This document shows, in pieces, positions 10,053-18,420 of a DNA stretch of 45,514 bases. A program made the position numbers and the translations under genes. This stretch comes from Gemmatimonadota bacterium (GTDB taxonomy: Bacteria > Gemmatimonadota > Gemmatimonadetes > Longimicrobiales > RSA9), in contig SLCC01000026.1 of assembly GCA_007126035.1 (NCBI GenBank), forward strand, positions 1 to 45,514, written 5' to 3'. The stretch's first letter is position 1. Each line of letters opens with the position of its first letter. The notes beneath the pieces are model-generated. The model saw only the letters and a program-made list of their open reading frames with translations, did not search any database and had not been told where the DNA came from.

Positions 10053-12331
10053 TGGCGACCCGTACCCTGCCGCGGGGTCCCGCGTCGAGCGGTCGTCGCC
10101 ACGAGCGCCTGGTGCGTCTGGGGCTGAAGCCGGACCGGTGGGACCATCTGGTGGCCCTGGCGGGCAACCCGAACGTGGGCAAGACCACGGTCTTCAACGC
10201 GCTCACGGGCCTGCGCCAGCACACGGGCAACTGGCCGGGGAAGACGGTGACGCGTGCGGAGGGTGCCTTCGCCCACAACGGCCGGCGGGTGAAGCTGGTG
10301 GACCTGCCTGGCACCTATTCGCTCCAGGCCGGCAGCACCGACGAGGAGATCGCCCGCGACTTCATCGTCTTCGGTCGCCCCGACGTGACCGTGGTGGTGG
10401 TGGACGCCACCCGACTGGAGCGGAACCTGAACCTGGTGCTCCAGGTCCTGGAGATCACCGACCGTGTGGTGGTCTGCCTCAACCTGGTGGACGAGGCCCG
10501 GCGACACGGTGTGGCGGTGGACCCGTCCCGCCTCGAGCAGCGTCTGGGCGTGCCCGTCATCCCGGCGGTGGCCCGCCGTGGCGAGGGCATGGACGCCCTC
10601 CTCCGGGCCGTGGAGCAGGTGGCCACCGGCGCCCGGCTCACCACGCCGTACCGTCTCGAGCGACACGCGCCCGACGTTGAGGCCGCCGTCGCCGAGCTGG
10701 TCCCGGTCATCGAGGGGGCATACCCCGGCGTGGCCAACGCTCGTTGGGTGGCGCTCCGGCTCCTGAACGGGGACGCAGCGGTGGCGGACGCGGTGCGCAC
10801 CGGTGAGTTGGGCGCCCTGGACCACGGAGCTCCCGCGCTGCCCGCCGCTGGCGGCGTCGCCCGTGACGCCGTCCCCGGAGATGCCGCTCGTGACCCCGTG
10901 CTGGCCACCGGCGAGTACGTGGCCCGTGACGACGTGCTGGCCATGGTATCCCGCCTCCGCTGGACACTACGAGCCGATTTCCACGACACCCTCACCGAGC
11001 GCCTCTACCGGGCGGCGGAGGAGATCGCCGCCGCGTCCCAGGCTCAGGGGCTGCGCCAGGCTGGGGCGGCCCTGGACCGGACGCTGGACCGGGTGGTGAC
11101 CAGTCGCTGGCTCGGGTTCCCTATCATGCTGGCCATGCTGGCCGTGGTCTTCTGGATCACCATCGAGGGCTCCAACGTGCCGTCGGACCTGCTGACCGCC
11201 CTGCTGGTGGACACGCTCCACCCGTGGCTGGCCGGGCTCGGCGCGGGGTTGGGGCTGCCCTGGTGGCTCAACGGCTTCCTCTTCGACGGCGTATACCTGG
11301 CGACGGCGTGGGTCGTGGCCGTGATGCTCCCGCCCATGGCCATCTTCTTCCCACTCTTCACGCTGCTCGAGGACTTCGGCTACCTGCCCCGCGTCGCCTT
11401 CAACATGGACGCCATGTTCCGCCGCGCCGGCGCCCACGGCAAACAGGCCCTCACCATGTGCATGGGCTTCGGCTGCAACGCCGCGGGCGTGGTCTCAGCC
11501 CGGGTCATCGACAGCCCCAGGGAGCGGCTCATCGCCATCATCACCAACAACTTCTCCCTCTGCAACGGCCGCTGGCCCACCCAGATCCTCATCGCCACCG
11601 TGTTCATCGGTGCCCTGGTCCCGGCCCACCTGGCCGGCGCCGTGGCCGCCACCGCCGTCGTCGGGATCGCGCTCCTGGGGATCGCCTTCATGTTCTTCGC
11701 CTCGTGGCTCCTGTCCCGAACCGTGCTCAGAGGCGAGGCCAGCACTTTCAGCCTGGAGCTGCCACCCTACCGGCCACCCCGCCTGCTCCAGACCCTCTAC
11801 ACCTCGCTCATCGACCGGACCCTGATCATCCTGGGCCGCGCCGTCCTCTTCGCCGTCCCCGCCGGCGCCGCCATCTGGCTCATCTCCAACATCCACCTGG
11901 GAGACCTGAGCCTGGCCACCCACCTGGTGAGCCTGCTGGAGCCCGCGGGGCTGCTGGTGGGGTTGAACGGGATCATCCTCCTGGCCTTTGTCGTCGCCAT
12001 ACCAGCCAACGAGATCGTGATCCCCACCATCCTCATGCTCATCGCCCTCACCGTCGGACTCGCCGACGTGGGCAGCGGTGCCGGCGTCATGTTCGAGCTC
12101 GACTCCGCCAGCGCCATGGGCGAGCTCCTCATCGCCGGCGGCTTCACCCTCACCACCGGCGTCTGCCTCATGATCTTCAGCCTCCTCCACAACCCCTGCT
12201 CCACTACCATCTACACCATCTACCGGGAGACGGGGAGCGGGAAGTGGACCGCCGTCGCCGCGCTCCTGCCCCTGGCCATGGGTTTCGCGGTGTGCTTCGT
12301 CGTGGCGCAGACGTGGCGTATGGTGGGGTGA
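10052..12331 (+). CDS. feoB: Ferrous iron transporter FeoB
   Basis: A 759-residue inner-membrane Fe(II) importer. The N-terminal GTPase domain has G1 GNPNVGKTT at 38-46, the G2 region [11 protein letters not shown]3 DLPGTYS and G4 NLVD. After a GDI-like helical region come membrane helices with two Gate domains; typical motifs are [11 protein letters not shown] in the first Gate region and [19 protein letters not shown] near the C-terminus. The N-terminus has about 30 extra residues before the G domain. Its ATG shares one base with the stop of the regulator-FeoA gene, so coupled expression is expected, and iron regulation would come through the operator at 8957-8972. The stop codon lies at the edge of a heptamer repeat tract. 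Confidence 0.96.
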   Translation: MATRTLPRGPASSGRRHERLVRLGLKPDRWDHLVALAGNPNVGKTTVFNALTGLRQHTGNWPGKTVTRAEGAFAHNGRRVKLVDLPGTYSLQAGSTDEEIARDFIVFGRPDVTVVVVDATRLERNLNLVLQVLEITDRVVVCLNLVDEARRHGVAVDPSRLEQRLGVPVIPAVARRGEGMDALLRAVEQVATGARLTTPYRLERHAPDVEAAVAELVPVIEGAYPGVANARWVALRLLNGDAAVADAVRTGELGALDHGAPALPAAGGVARDAVPGDAARDPVLATGEYVARDDVLAMVSRLRWTLRADFHDTLTERLYRAAEEIAAASQAQGLRQAGAALDRTLDRVVTSRWLGFPIMLAMLAVVFWITIEGSNVPSDLLTALLVDTLHPWLAGLGAGLGLPWWLNGFLFDGVYLATAWVVAVMLPPMAIFFPLFTLLEDFGYLPRVAFNMDAMFRRAGAHGKQALTMCMGFGCNAAGVVSARVIDSPRERLIAIITNNFSLCNGRWPTQILIATVFIGALVPAHLAGAVAATAVVGIALLGIAFMFFASWLLSRTVLRGEASTFSLELPPYRPPRLLQTLYTSLIDRTLIILGRAVLFAVPAGAAIWLISNIHLGDLSLATHLVSLLEPAGLLVGLNGIILLAFVVAIPANEIVIPTILMLIALTVGLADVGSGAGVMFELDSASAMGELLIAGGFTLTTGVCLMIFSLLHNPCSTTIYTIYRETGSGKWTAVAALLPLAMGFAVCFVVAQTWRMVG

Positions 12332-12364
12332 GCTCCGAGCTCCGAACTCCGAGCTCCGAGCTCC
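12330..12364. repeat. Five tandem heptamers (GAGCTCC type)
   Basis: GAGCTCC is repeated five times in a row, the third copy reading GAACTCC. The tract begins within the last two bases of the feoB stop codon. Each GAGCTC is a palindrome, so the tract is symmetric enough to fold on itself. The same heptamer reappears at 12733-12753 and 12830-12843 on the other side of the non-coding region. Confidence 0.85.
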
Positions 12365-12437
12365 GAGAGGTTGTCCCGCAAACCGGCCGGCTGTTCCAGA
12401 TCCAGGGCTCTTCTCATGCCTCGGGGCGGTGGCAACC

Positions 12438-12687
12438 TTCAAACAGCGTGACACGGAAGGCGCGGAGAAGACCGAGGACGCGGAGACGGGAGCCGTACGA
12501 GCGCTGGCGCAGAATGGGGGAATTACACGTACGTTATACGTATATCGAACGTGTAACGTGTTGAGGGGCTGTTCACGTAACCTCCTCGAAGCGGCAATCC
12601 AGTCCGCACCGAGTATTGCCATACCCTTACCCATACCCACTCCGCGTCCTCCGACTCGTCCGCGCCCTCCGTGTCACGCTGTTCGAA
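12438..12687. repeat. Foldback: 48-bp imperfect inverted repeat
   Basis: The arms are 12438-12485 and 12640-12687; by eye 42 of 48 positions match when one is complemented. A core of 16 bases (AACAGCGTGACACGGA at 12442-12457 against 12668-12683) is perfect. The 154-bp interior contains the palindrome at 12523-12556 and no gene. The size and form resemble a small non-autonomous (MITE-like) element, but no clear target-site duplication was seen. Confidence 0.75.
12523..12556. repeat. 34-bp near-perfect palindrome
   Basis: The arms TTACACGTACG (12523-12533) and CGAACGTGTAA (12546-12556) flank a self-complementary TATACGTATA at 12535-12544, all centred on the same point. Fifteen of 17 base pairs match. 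It is AT-rich compared with its surroundings. It could be a protein-binding site or a cruciform/hairpin; it is not followed by a T-tract, so it is not an ordinary terminator. Confidence 0.85.
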
Positions 12688-12732
12688 GATTGTGCCACCC
12701 TCGAAGCCTGCGGGTTTGCCAGACAGCCTCCC

Positions 12733-12898
12733 GAACTCCGAGCTCCGACCGCCCCGCCACCTCCCGGCCGCCGCTTGCCGGGCTTCGGCGGGCTGCCGGG
12801 CGGAGGCGAGTACCGGGGCGGCTCGACTCGAGCTCCGAGCTGAGCAGAGGAAGGTTGCCGCGGGGCGCCCGACGTCCGAAGTTCGAACCTCGAACCTC
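12733..12898. repeat. Three further heptamer groups upstream of ppa
   Basis: GAACTCC-GAGCTCC-GACCGCC at 12733-12753, GAGCTCC-GAGCTGA at 12830-12843, and GACGTCC-GAAGTTC-GAACCTC-GAACCTC at 12871-12898 keep the period of 7. The last group ends about 20 bp before the ppa start codon, so it would be part of the ppa leader. Confidence 0.6.
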
Positions 12899-12919
12899 GT
12901 AAACCCGGACCTGCGATCC

Positions 12920-13441
12920 ATGCACCCGATCCACGACCTATCGCCTGGCTCCCAGCCGCCCCTGCGGATCAACGTCTACATCGAGATCCCGCGCGGCGAG
13001 CGGAACAAGTACGAGATCGACAAGGACACCGGGGTCCTGAGGTTCGATCGGCTGCTGCACAGCGCCATGCACTACCCCGGCGACTACGGCTTCATCCCCC
13101 GCCCGCTGGCCGAGGACGGCGACGCTCTGGACGTCCTGGTCCTCATCACCTCGCCCACGGTGCCCGGCTGCCTCATCGAGTGCCGGCCCCTGGGCATGTT
13201 CGAGATGCGCGACGAGAAGGGCCGGGACGTCAAGGTCCTGGCCGCCCCGCTGACCGATCCCTACATGTCCACCTACCGTGACCTGGGCGACGTCCCCGAG
13301 CACACCCTCCGGGAGATCGACCACTTCTTCGCCGTCTACAAGGAGCTGGAGGGTAAGGAGACGGAGACCGGCGGCTGGCACGGCCGCGACGCCGCGTTCC
13401 AGGCCATCCGCGCGGCTATCGACAGCTACCCCGGACAGTGA
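12920..13441 (+). CDS. ppa: Inorganic pyrophosphatase (family I)
   Basis: A 173-residue soluble enzyme hydrolysing pyrophosphate to phosphate, which pulls nucleotide and polymer synthesis forward. Family I features: the substrate-binding EIPRGERNKYEID region (about residues 22-34), then MHYPGDYGFIPRPL, and the signature DGDALDVLVL (about 66-75) with the Asp cluster that binds Mg2+. KVLAAPLTDPY and HFFAVYKELEGK follow as usual. The frame is open further upstream, but the ATG at 12920 is the first that matches the family N-terminus. No clear Shine-Dalgarno is present. Gene length equals that of bacterial family I enzymes (about 175 residues). Confidence 0.95.
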   Translation: MHPIHDLSPGSQPPLRINVYIEIPRGERNKYEIDKDTGVLRFDRLLHSAMHYPGDYGFIPRPLAEDGDALDVLVLITSPTVPGCLIECRPLGMFEMRDEKGRDVKVLAAPLTDPYMSTYRDLGDVPEHTLREIDHFFAVYKELEGKETETGGWHGRDAAFQAIRAAIDSYPGQ

Positions 13442-13444
13442 TCT

Positions 13445-13474
13445 CGAGCTTTGAGCCCCGAGGCTCAAAGCTCG
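13445..13474. terminator. Hairpin between convergent ppa and osmC-like genes
   Basis: CGAGCTTTGAGCC and GGCTCAAAGCTCG form a perfect 13-bp stem with the 4-base loop CCGA, starting 3 bp after the ppa stop. It is symmetric and stands between convergent genes, suiting a bidirectional terminator, although neither side has a T-run. Confidence 0.55.
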
Positions 13475-13494
13475 CGGTTCGCGGTTCGATGCTC
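13474..13494. repeat. Heptamer repeat next to the ppa hairpin
   Basis: GCGGTTC occurs twice in tandem and is followed by GATGCTC, again with a period of 7, in the short gap between convergent genes. Confidence 0.5.
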
Positions 13495-13498
13495 CCGT

Positions 13499-13948
13499 CT
13501 ACGCCGCCCCCTCCGGGCTCACCACCTCAACCGACACGTCCATCTCGATCCCCTGCCGCACGCTGCCGCTCACGATGCAGAAGTCCTCGAACACGTCCAG
13601 GCAGCGGTTGACCCGGTCCTGATCCTCGGGCGGGACCTCCGTGGTGATCCGGGTCTCGATCTTGGCGACCCGGAACCGGCCCTTCTCGTTGCGCGTGATC
13701 TGGCCCCGCACCTCCGTGCGCATCCCCTCCACGTTCACCCTCGCCCGCTTCAGGCAGAACAGCAGGCTGGCGCTCAGGCAGTTGCCAACCGCGGCGCCCA
13801 GCACACGGGCGGCGTTGGGGCCCTCGTCTTTGCCGAGCGGCTCGGGCTCGTCCACGAGCAGGTCGGCCATCTTCTCGCCATCGAATTCGACGAGAAACTG
13901 GAAATCCTCGTCGCGCGTCAGGGTGAGGTCGAATCCCTTCTCGTCCAT
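13499..13948 (-). CDS. OsmC family protein
   Basis: A 149-residue protein of the OsmC/Ohr fold, which includes thiol peroxidases that reduce organic hydroperoxides in the cytoplasm. The helix with PNAARVLGAAVGNCLSASLLF holds a Cys at the conserved first position; the second position of Ohr/OsmC (usually VCP) instead reads FCIVSGSVRQG, with a Cys just before. Peroxidase activity is therefore uncertain. The start at 13948 is chosen because AAGGAG lies 7 bases upstream; the frame extends to 14095 without a good ribosome site. It shares a strand with the Rrf2 gene 97 bp upstream and may be controlled with it. Confidence 0.8.
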   Translation of the reverse strand: MDEKGFDLTLTRDEDFQFLVEFDGEKMADLLVDEPEPLGKDEGPNAARVLGAAVGNCLSASLLFCLKRARVNVEGMRTEVRGQITRNEKGRFRVAKIETRITTEVPPEDQDRVNRCLDVFEDFCIVSGSVRQGIEMDVSVEVVSPEGAA

Positions 13949-14045
13949 GAATCTCTCCTTGGGGCCGTGCCCGGTGCTGGGCGACCCCGCATCCCGCCGC
14001 ACGTCGGCTGGCCGGAGCGCCCTCCCTTTCCAGTAATCCGTGAGC

Positions 14046-14459
14046 CTACGCCGGGGTTTCGGTGTCCCGGACCACCTCCGCCAGGCTGGTCTCACGGAAG
14101 AAACGGGCGACGTGGGTGGCGGTGGTCTTCCAGTGCTCGTGGATCACGCACGGGTTCAGGTCGCTGCACTCACGGCGCCCCAGCAGACACGTCCGCCGCG
14201 CCTCGATGTCGTCGAACGGCGACACCACCTGGAACAACGAGATCGACCCGGCAGGCCGGGCCAGGGCGAAACCGCCACGGGGTCCCCGCAACGATTGCAG
14301 GATGCCCGCCTTCACCAGCGTGTGCAGGATCTTCGACAGGTAGTTCCGCGGCACGTCCAGCCGCTCCGCGATCTCGTCGACCCGGATCGGACCCTCGCCC
14401 TCCCGCTGGCCCAGGTAGATCATGGCCCGCAGCGCGTACTGCGCCGTGTTCGATAGCAA
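14046..14459 (-). CDS. Rrf2 family regulator with three conserved-type Cys
   Basis: A 137-residue transcription factor. The N-terminal winged helix (MLSNTAQYALRAMIYLGQRE, then IAERLDVPRNYLSKILHTLVKAG and the wing GPRGGFALARP) is typical of Rrf2 proteins. Cys91, Cys98 and Cys104 (spacings 7 and 6) sit where IscR and NsrR bind their Fe-S cluster. It may thus sense iron-sulphur, nitric oxide or redox state. The start is TTG at 14459, supported by GGGAGGAG 6 bases upstream and by the conserved N-terminus. The gene is divergent from arfB and precedes the OsmC-like gene on the same strand, a plausible target. Confidence 0.85.
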   Translation of the reverse strand: MLSNTAQYALRAMIYLGQREGEGPIRVDEIAERLDVPRNYLSKILHTLVKAGILQSLRGPRGGFALARPAGSISLFQVVSPFDDIEARRTCLLGRRECSDLNPCVIHEHWKTTATHVARFFRETSLAEVVRDTETPA

Positions 14460-14772
14460 CCCGCTCCTCCCGGCGAACTGGCGTCTTCAGCCCCACCAGC
14501 AAGTAACGGCGTCCCTGGCAGTCTCACAAGAGGGGGACAGCGAACATCGAGCCCCGAACCCGTACGCATGGCCGTGGTGCCGCAGGTCCTGCGCAGGTAT
14601 CGCCGATCCGTACTCCGGGTACGTGCCGTGGGAGATGGGAAACCTCGTACTGTTTGCATGTCCGAAGCGCACGTTACCCCGTAAGATGACCGGCGCGGTT
14701 GGCGGCCATGTCTGTCGGCGAGGCCTGATAATGGCATCGTCGGGCAAATCCCGGCAACACCAGACGGAGGCC
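14460..14772. other. Divergent intergenic region, rrf2 to arfB
   Basis: About 310 bp without a convincing gene. TAAGAT at 14682-14687 could be a -10 for the rightward gene, but no -35 is at the right distance (TTGCAT is 22 bp away). Nothing else was recognised. Confidence 0.4.
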
Positions 14773-15210
14773 ATGAGCCAGAGTCCTGACGTTCTACGTG
14801 TGAACCGCCGGCTATCGATACCGGTTTCCGAGTTCACGTTTCGGGCCACCCGGTCGGGCGGGCCCGGCGGGCAGCACGCGAACAGGTCGGCCACGCGTGT
14901 CCAGCTGTTCTGGGACGTGGCGGGTTCGCCTTCCCTGTCGGAGCGTCGTCGTCAGCTGTTGTTGTCGCGGCTGGGCAACCGGATCGATGCCGCGGGTGTC
15001 TTGCAGTTGAGCGTGGACACGCACCGCAGCCAGCATCGGAACCGGGAGGAGGCGGTGGAGCGGTTGCGGTTGCTGGTGTCGGAGGCGTTACGGACGCCGA
15101 AGGCTCGTGTTCCGACGAAGCCGACGAAGGGATCGAGGGAGCGTCGTCTGCGTGAGAAGAAGCGTCGTGGCGAGGTGAAGAAGCTGCGTGGTCGTGTGCG
15201 GGACGATTGA
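14773..15210 (+). CDS. arfB: Alternative ribosome-rescue factor ArfB (GGQ peptidyl-tRNA hydrolase)
   Basis: A 145-residue single-domain relative of class I release factors. It has the catalytic GGQ in RSGGPGGQHANRSATRVQL near residue 30, no codon-recognition domain, and a long basic tail (KPTKGSRERRLREKKRRGEVKKLRGR) that in ArfB enters the empty mRNA channel of a stalled ribosome. It frees ribosomes stuck on mRNAs lacking a stop codon. Length agrees with E. coli ArfB (140). The ATG at 14773 has GGAGG very close (2 bases); an ATG at 14731 with GAGG at 7 bases would add 14 residues, so either may be used. Confidence 0.92.
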   Translation: MSQSPDVLRVNRRLSIPVSEFTFRATRSGGPGGQHANRSATRVQLFWDVAGSPSLSERRRQLLLSRLGNRIDAAGVLQLSVDTHRSQHRNREEAVERLRLLVSEALRTPKARVPTKPTKGSRERRLREKKRRGEVKKLRGRVRDD

Positions 15211-15354
15211 AGTTGTTGCGGGCGTGCCCGGTTCTTGCAATTGGGTCGCGGTGGCTTTTGCCGCGAGCAGCGCGGCTCCCGGCCCTGGGCCGGTAAGAGA
15301 GCGTGACAACGGCGCAGCCCTGCGAAGCGGGGTGTGCGGCCGTGGGGGGTGCAT

Positions 15355-15609
15355 GTGGCCAAGGACGAGGACATCTCTGAACTGGTGGAGGACCTGCTCG
15401 AGGGTATCGCGGGCCGGATGGAGGACGTGGCGCACGAGGCGGGCGTGTCCTATTCCGCGTTGTATTCGTGGGCCACGGGCCGGCGTCGTCCTGGCCGGCG
15501 GAACCTGGAGCGGCTGGCGACGCTGGCGGACGAGCGAGCGAACCACCTGGTGCGTCTGGCGGATCGGTTGCGGGAGCAGGTGGACGAGGAGCGTCGCGGG
15601 CGGGAATGA
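15355..15609 (+). CDS. Small helix-turn-helix (XRE-like) protein
   Basis: An 84-residue protein. The middle part, MEDVAHEAGVSYSALYSWATGRRRPGRRNLERLATLAD, fits an XRE-type helix-turn-helix with a recognition helix SYSALYSWATG, followed by an amphipathic, charged helix to the end. It probably binds DNA; its target is unknown. The start is taken as GTG at 15355; a GTG at 15334 would add 7 residues. The 144 bp before it contain two GC hairpins (CCGGCCC/GGGCCGG near 15281 and CGCA/TGCG near 15314), which may end arfB transcription or shape the leader. Confidence 0.65.
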   Translation: MAKDEDISELVEDLLEGIAGRMEDVAHEAGVSYSALYSWATGRRRPGRRNLERLATLADERANHLVRLADRLREQVDEERRGRE

Positions 15610-15658
15610 CGGCTGCGGGCGTTGCGCTGCGGGCCCGGGTGCGTCATCATGCCGCCCC

Positions 15659-17248
15659 ATGTACAGGCACATCTCTATCAGCTGGGCGCTGTTGCTGGCC
15701 CTGTTGTCGTTTGCGGTCCCGTCGTCGTCGACCGCCCAGTCGCTGCTGACGCGGGCGGAGCGCACCGATTACCAGGAGACCAGTAGTTACGACGACGTGA
15801 TGTCCTTCCTCTCCGCGCTGGAGGATTCGCCCGATCTTCACGTGCGGACGTTTGGCTATTCGTACGAGGGTCGGGCGTTGCCGCTGGTGGTGGTGGGCCG
15901 TGGTCTGGCGGACGGCAGCGCGGCGGAGGTCCTGTCGCGAGGGGGGTTGCGGGTGTTCGTGTTCGCGAACATCCATGCGGGCGAGGTGGAGGGGAAGGAG
16001 GCGGCGCAGATGCTGTTGCGCTCGCTGGCCGCCGGTGATCGGGACCACTGGCTGGACTCCATGGTGTTGCTGGTGGCGCCGCTCTACAACGCTGACGGCA
16101 ACGAGGCGGTATCGGTGACGAACCGGTTCCGCCAGCAGGGCCCCACGGGCGGTGTGGGCACGCGGGCTAACGCCCAGGGCCTGGACCTGAACCGGGACCA
16201 CATGAAGCTGGCGTCGCCGGAGAGTCGGGCGGTGGCGGGGGTGCTCAGTGATTACGATCCCCAGGTGGTGGTGGATCTGCACACGACGAACGGCACGCAC
16301 CACGCCTACCATCTGACGTATTCACCGCCGCTCCACCCCAACACCCACGGCTCCATCACGTCGCTGTTGCGGGAGGGTCTGTTCCCGGAGGTGACGGAGC
16401 GGATCCATCGTGACCGGGGCTGGCACTTCTACTATTACGGCAACGCGTACGCGCCGCCTGGTATGGAGCGGGGCTGGTACACGTTCGACCACAGGCCGCG
16501 GTTCGGCACGAACTACGTGGGCCTGCGGAACCGGTTCGCTATCCTGAGCGAGGCGTACTCGTACGTGGACTTCCGCGGCCGGGTCGAGGCCACGCTGGCG
16601 TTCGTGGAGGCGATCCTGGACTATTCTCATGCCAACGCCGGGCCCATGGCGGAGGCGGTGCGCCAGGCGGATGCAGAGGACCTGGTGGGTCAGCGGCTGG
16701 GTGTTCGTGCCACCTTCCAGCGGGACGGTATCTCGGAGATCCTGATGGGCGCTGTGGAGGAGCGGCTGGACCCGGTCTCCGGCCATCGCTACATGGCCCG
16801 GTTGGACGTGGTCCGGCCGGAGCGGATGCCGGAGTACGGCAGCTTCCGGGTGACGGAGTGGGAGCGGGTGCCGGAGGAGTACTACGTCCCGGAAGAGCTA
16901 GCGGAGGTCATCGACCTGCTCCGCTTCCACGGCGTCCCGGTCCGTGAACTCGGCCAGGATCGGGAGGTGGCGGTCCAGCGGTTCGCCATCGATTCGACGA
17001 GGGTGGCGGAGCGGGAGTTCCAGGGCCGCCGGGAGCGGGAGCTGTTCGGCGCCTGGGAGGACGCGCGGGTGACGTTGTGGTCGGGGACCGTGGCGGTGCC
17101 GGTGAGGGGGGAGCCCCTGGCCCGTCTCATCTTCTACCTGCTGGAGCCTCGCTCCGATGACGGAGTGGTGAACTGGAACGTGCTGGACGCGCAGTTGCGG
17201 GACGGAGCATCTCATTATCCAGTACTCCGGCGGATGCCCGGAGGCTGA
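15659..17248 (+). CDS. Exported M14 family zinc carboxypeptidase
   Basis: A 529-residue secreted metallopeptidase. A signal peptide (residues 1-27, ending STAQS) is followed by the carboxypeptidase domain with zinc ligands His106 and Glu109 ([11 protein letters not shown]) and His208 ([10 protein letters not shown]), the substrate-binding Arg179 (DLNRD) and the catalytic-Glu candidate Glu298 (ILSEAYSY). About 200 further residues of unknown role follow. It would trim peptides in the periplasm or outside the cell. The chosen ATG lies at the start of the signal peptide; the frame is open much further upstream through the HTH gene but without any signal. A partly paired stem (GTTCCGC/GCGGGAAC) follows the stop near 17263. 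Confidence 0.9.
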   Translation: MYRHISISWALLLALLSFAVPSSSTAQSLLTRAERTDYQETSSYDDVMSFLSALEDSPDLHVRTFGYSYEGRALPLVVVGRGLADGSAAEVLSRGGLRVFVFANIHAGEVEGKEAAQMLLRSLAAGDRDHWLDSMVLLVAPLYNADGNEAVSVTNRFRQQGPTGGVGTRANAQGLDLNRDHMKLASPESRAVAGVLSDYDPQVVVDLHTTNGTHHAYHLTYSPPLHPNTHGSITSLLREGLFPEVTERIHRDRGWHFYYYGNAYAPPGMERGWYTFDHRPRFGTNYVGLRNRFAILSEAYSYVDFRGRVEATLAFVEAILDYSHANAGPMAEAVRQADAEDLVGQRLGVRATFQRDGISEILMGAVEERLDPVSGHRYMARLDVVRPERMPEYGSFRVTEWERVPEEYYVPEELAEVIDLLRFHGVPVRELGQDREVAVQRFAIDSTRVAEREFQGRRERELFGAWEDARVTLWSGTVAVPVRGEPLARLIFYLLEPRSDDGVVNWNVLDAQLRDGASHYPVLRRMPGG

Positions 17249-17312
17249 GCACCGACTGGCTGTTCCGCTCGATACTGCGGGAACGGCGGTAGACAACGCA
17301 CGCAAGGAAGCA

Positions 17313-18341
17313 ATGGAACTGATCATAGTGCTGTTCCTGTTGATCGTCGCCGCGCTGGCGGTGGCCTGGCTGGTCCGGAGCCGCCAGCGCGGTCCCGGCG
17401 CGGCCGCGCGCCCGGCGCCGACGGGGCCCAGGCGGCCTGAAGGCTTCGACGGGCTGGTCGAGGGCAAGGAGCTGCGACAGGCGCTGGCGCGGGTGGGTTG
17501 GGAGGAGCCGACGCCGGTGCAGGAGCGGAGCATCGACGCCTTCCGGAGTGGCCGGGACCTGATCGTCAGCGCGCCGGAAGGCACGGGGAAGACCGGTGCC
17601 TACGTCATCCCCGCACTGGATCGTCAGCTCCATCGCGAAGGGCTGCACACGCTGATCGTGGCGCCGAACCGTGAGATGGTGGTGGAGATAGCCGAGCAGG
17701 CGAGGGCGCTGGCCCGCGAGGTGGACCTGTGGGTGGGTCAGATCACCGGCGGCGTGCCCGTGGACGACCAGGTCCGGGACCTCAGGGCCGGATTCGATGT
17801 GCTGGTCGGCACGCCGGACCGCCTGCTCGACCACCTCGAAGCCGGCAACCTGGCCCTGAACCAGGTGGAGATCCTGGTCTTCGACCCCATCGATTCGCTC
17901 CTGCAGCGTGGCAAGCACAGCGAGATCGAGCGTCTGCTGGAGACGACGCCCGAAGGGAAGCAGGTCGTCCTGGTGGGCCGCACCCTGTCCGGTGAGGCCA
18001 ACGAGCTCGCGCGAACGTCTCTACGGGACCCGCTCACCGTCAAGGTTCAGGAGCGTCCGGAGGCACCGAGCCCGGAGCCGTCCTTCGAGCGCCCCGAGAC
18101 CGTGGTGCCCGAGGGCATGTCGGCGGGGGCCGGCGGGGAGATCACCGGCACCGTCCGCTGGTTCAGCAACAGCAAGGGCTTCGGCTTCATCGAGCCCGAC
18201 GACGGCGGCGAGGACGTCTTCGTCCATCACTCGAACATCACGGGCGACGGCTTCAAGAGCCTGGAAGACGGGCAGCGGGTGCGGTTCCAGCGGGTGCCCA
18301 CGGAGAAGAGCCCGGAGGCACGGGACGTCAGGGGCATCTGA
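17313..18341 (+). CDS. Membrane-anchored degenerate DEAD-box RecA domain fused to a cold-shock domain
   Basis: A 342-residue protein with an unusual layout. Residues 1-21 are a hydrophobic anchor ([20 protein letters not shown]), then a basic Pro/Ala linker. Residues 45-245 match the first RecA domain of DEAD-box RNA helicases: Q motif GWEEPTPVQ (Gln70), motif I APEGTGKT at 87-94, motif Ia APNRE, TGG at 145-147, motif Ib [11 protein letters not shown] at 165-175. Motif II reads DPID (191-194) instead of DEAD, losing the catalytic Glu, and motif III reads GRT instead of SAT. The second helicase domain is absent. Residues 276-342 are a cold-shock domain with KGFGFIEP and DVFVHHS. Likely an RNA-binding protein at the membrane with little or no helicase activity. 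AAGGA precedes the ATG. Confidence 0.85.
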   Translation: MELIIVLFLLIVAALAVAWLVRSRQRGPGAAARPAPTGPRRPEGFDGLVEGKELRQALARVGWEEPTPVQERSIDAFRSGRDLIVSAPEGTGKTGAYVIPALDRQLHREGLHTLIVAPNREMVVEIAEQARALAREVDLWVGQITGGVPVDDQVRDLRAGFDVLVGTPDRLLDHLEAGNLALNQVEILVFDPIDSLLQRGKHSEIERLLETTPEGKQVVLVGRTLSGEANELARTSLRDPLTVKVQERPEAPSPEPSFERPETVVPEGMSAGAGGEITGTVRWFSNSKGFGFIEPDDGGEDVFVHHSNITGDGFKSLEDGQRVRFQRVPTEKSPEARDVRGI

Positions 18342-18389
18342 CAGGGCCATCTGATCGGGCTGCGCGGCGGCGTGAGTTTTGAAGCAGGG

Positions 18390-18406
18390 ATCCGGTGACA
18401 CCGGAT
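18390..18406. repeat. 17-bp palindrome before the 18421 gene
   Basis: ATCCGGTG and CACCGGAT are perfect inverted copies around a single A. It lies 14 bp before the start codon, overlapping the leader, and could be a regulatory hairpin or operator. Confidence 0.5.
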
Positions 18407-18420
18407 ACCTGGAGCAGTCG

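Larger units (their letters stand above)
12365..12919. other. Non-coding repeat-rich region between feoB and ppa
   Basis: No believable gene was found: the open frames here lack family features and run through repeats. The region holds a foldback (12438-12687), a 34-bp palindrome inside it, a run of TACCC-like units at 12621-12639 (three GGG runs plus GG on the minus strand, a possible G-quadruplex), and heptamer groups at 12733-12753, 12830-12843 and 12871-12898. Similarity between the flanks seems to extend the foldback outward (GGTTGTCCCGCAAACC at about 12369 against the complement of GGGTTTGCCAGACAGCC at about 12712). It could be a decayed mobile element or a structured intergenic RNA. 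Confidence 0.6.

Noticed and set aside
12523-12972. 149-codon minus-strand open frame across the repeat region
   Set aside because: It is built from repeat DNA and runs into ppa; no recognisable protein pattern.
15211-15354. Possible structured RNA gene between arfB and the HTH gene
   Set aside because: Two GC hairpins are present, but no tRNA, tmRNA, RNase P or SRP motif could be found.
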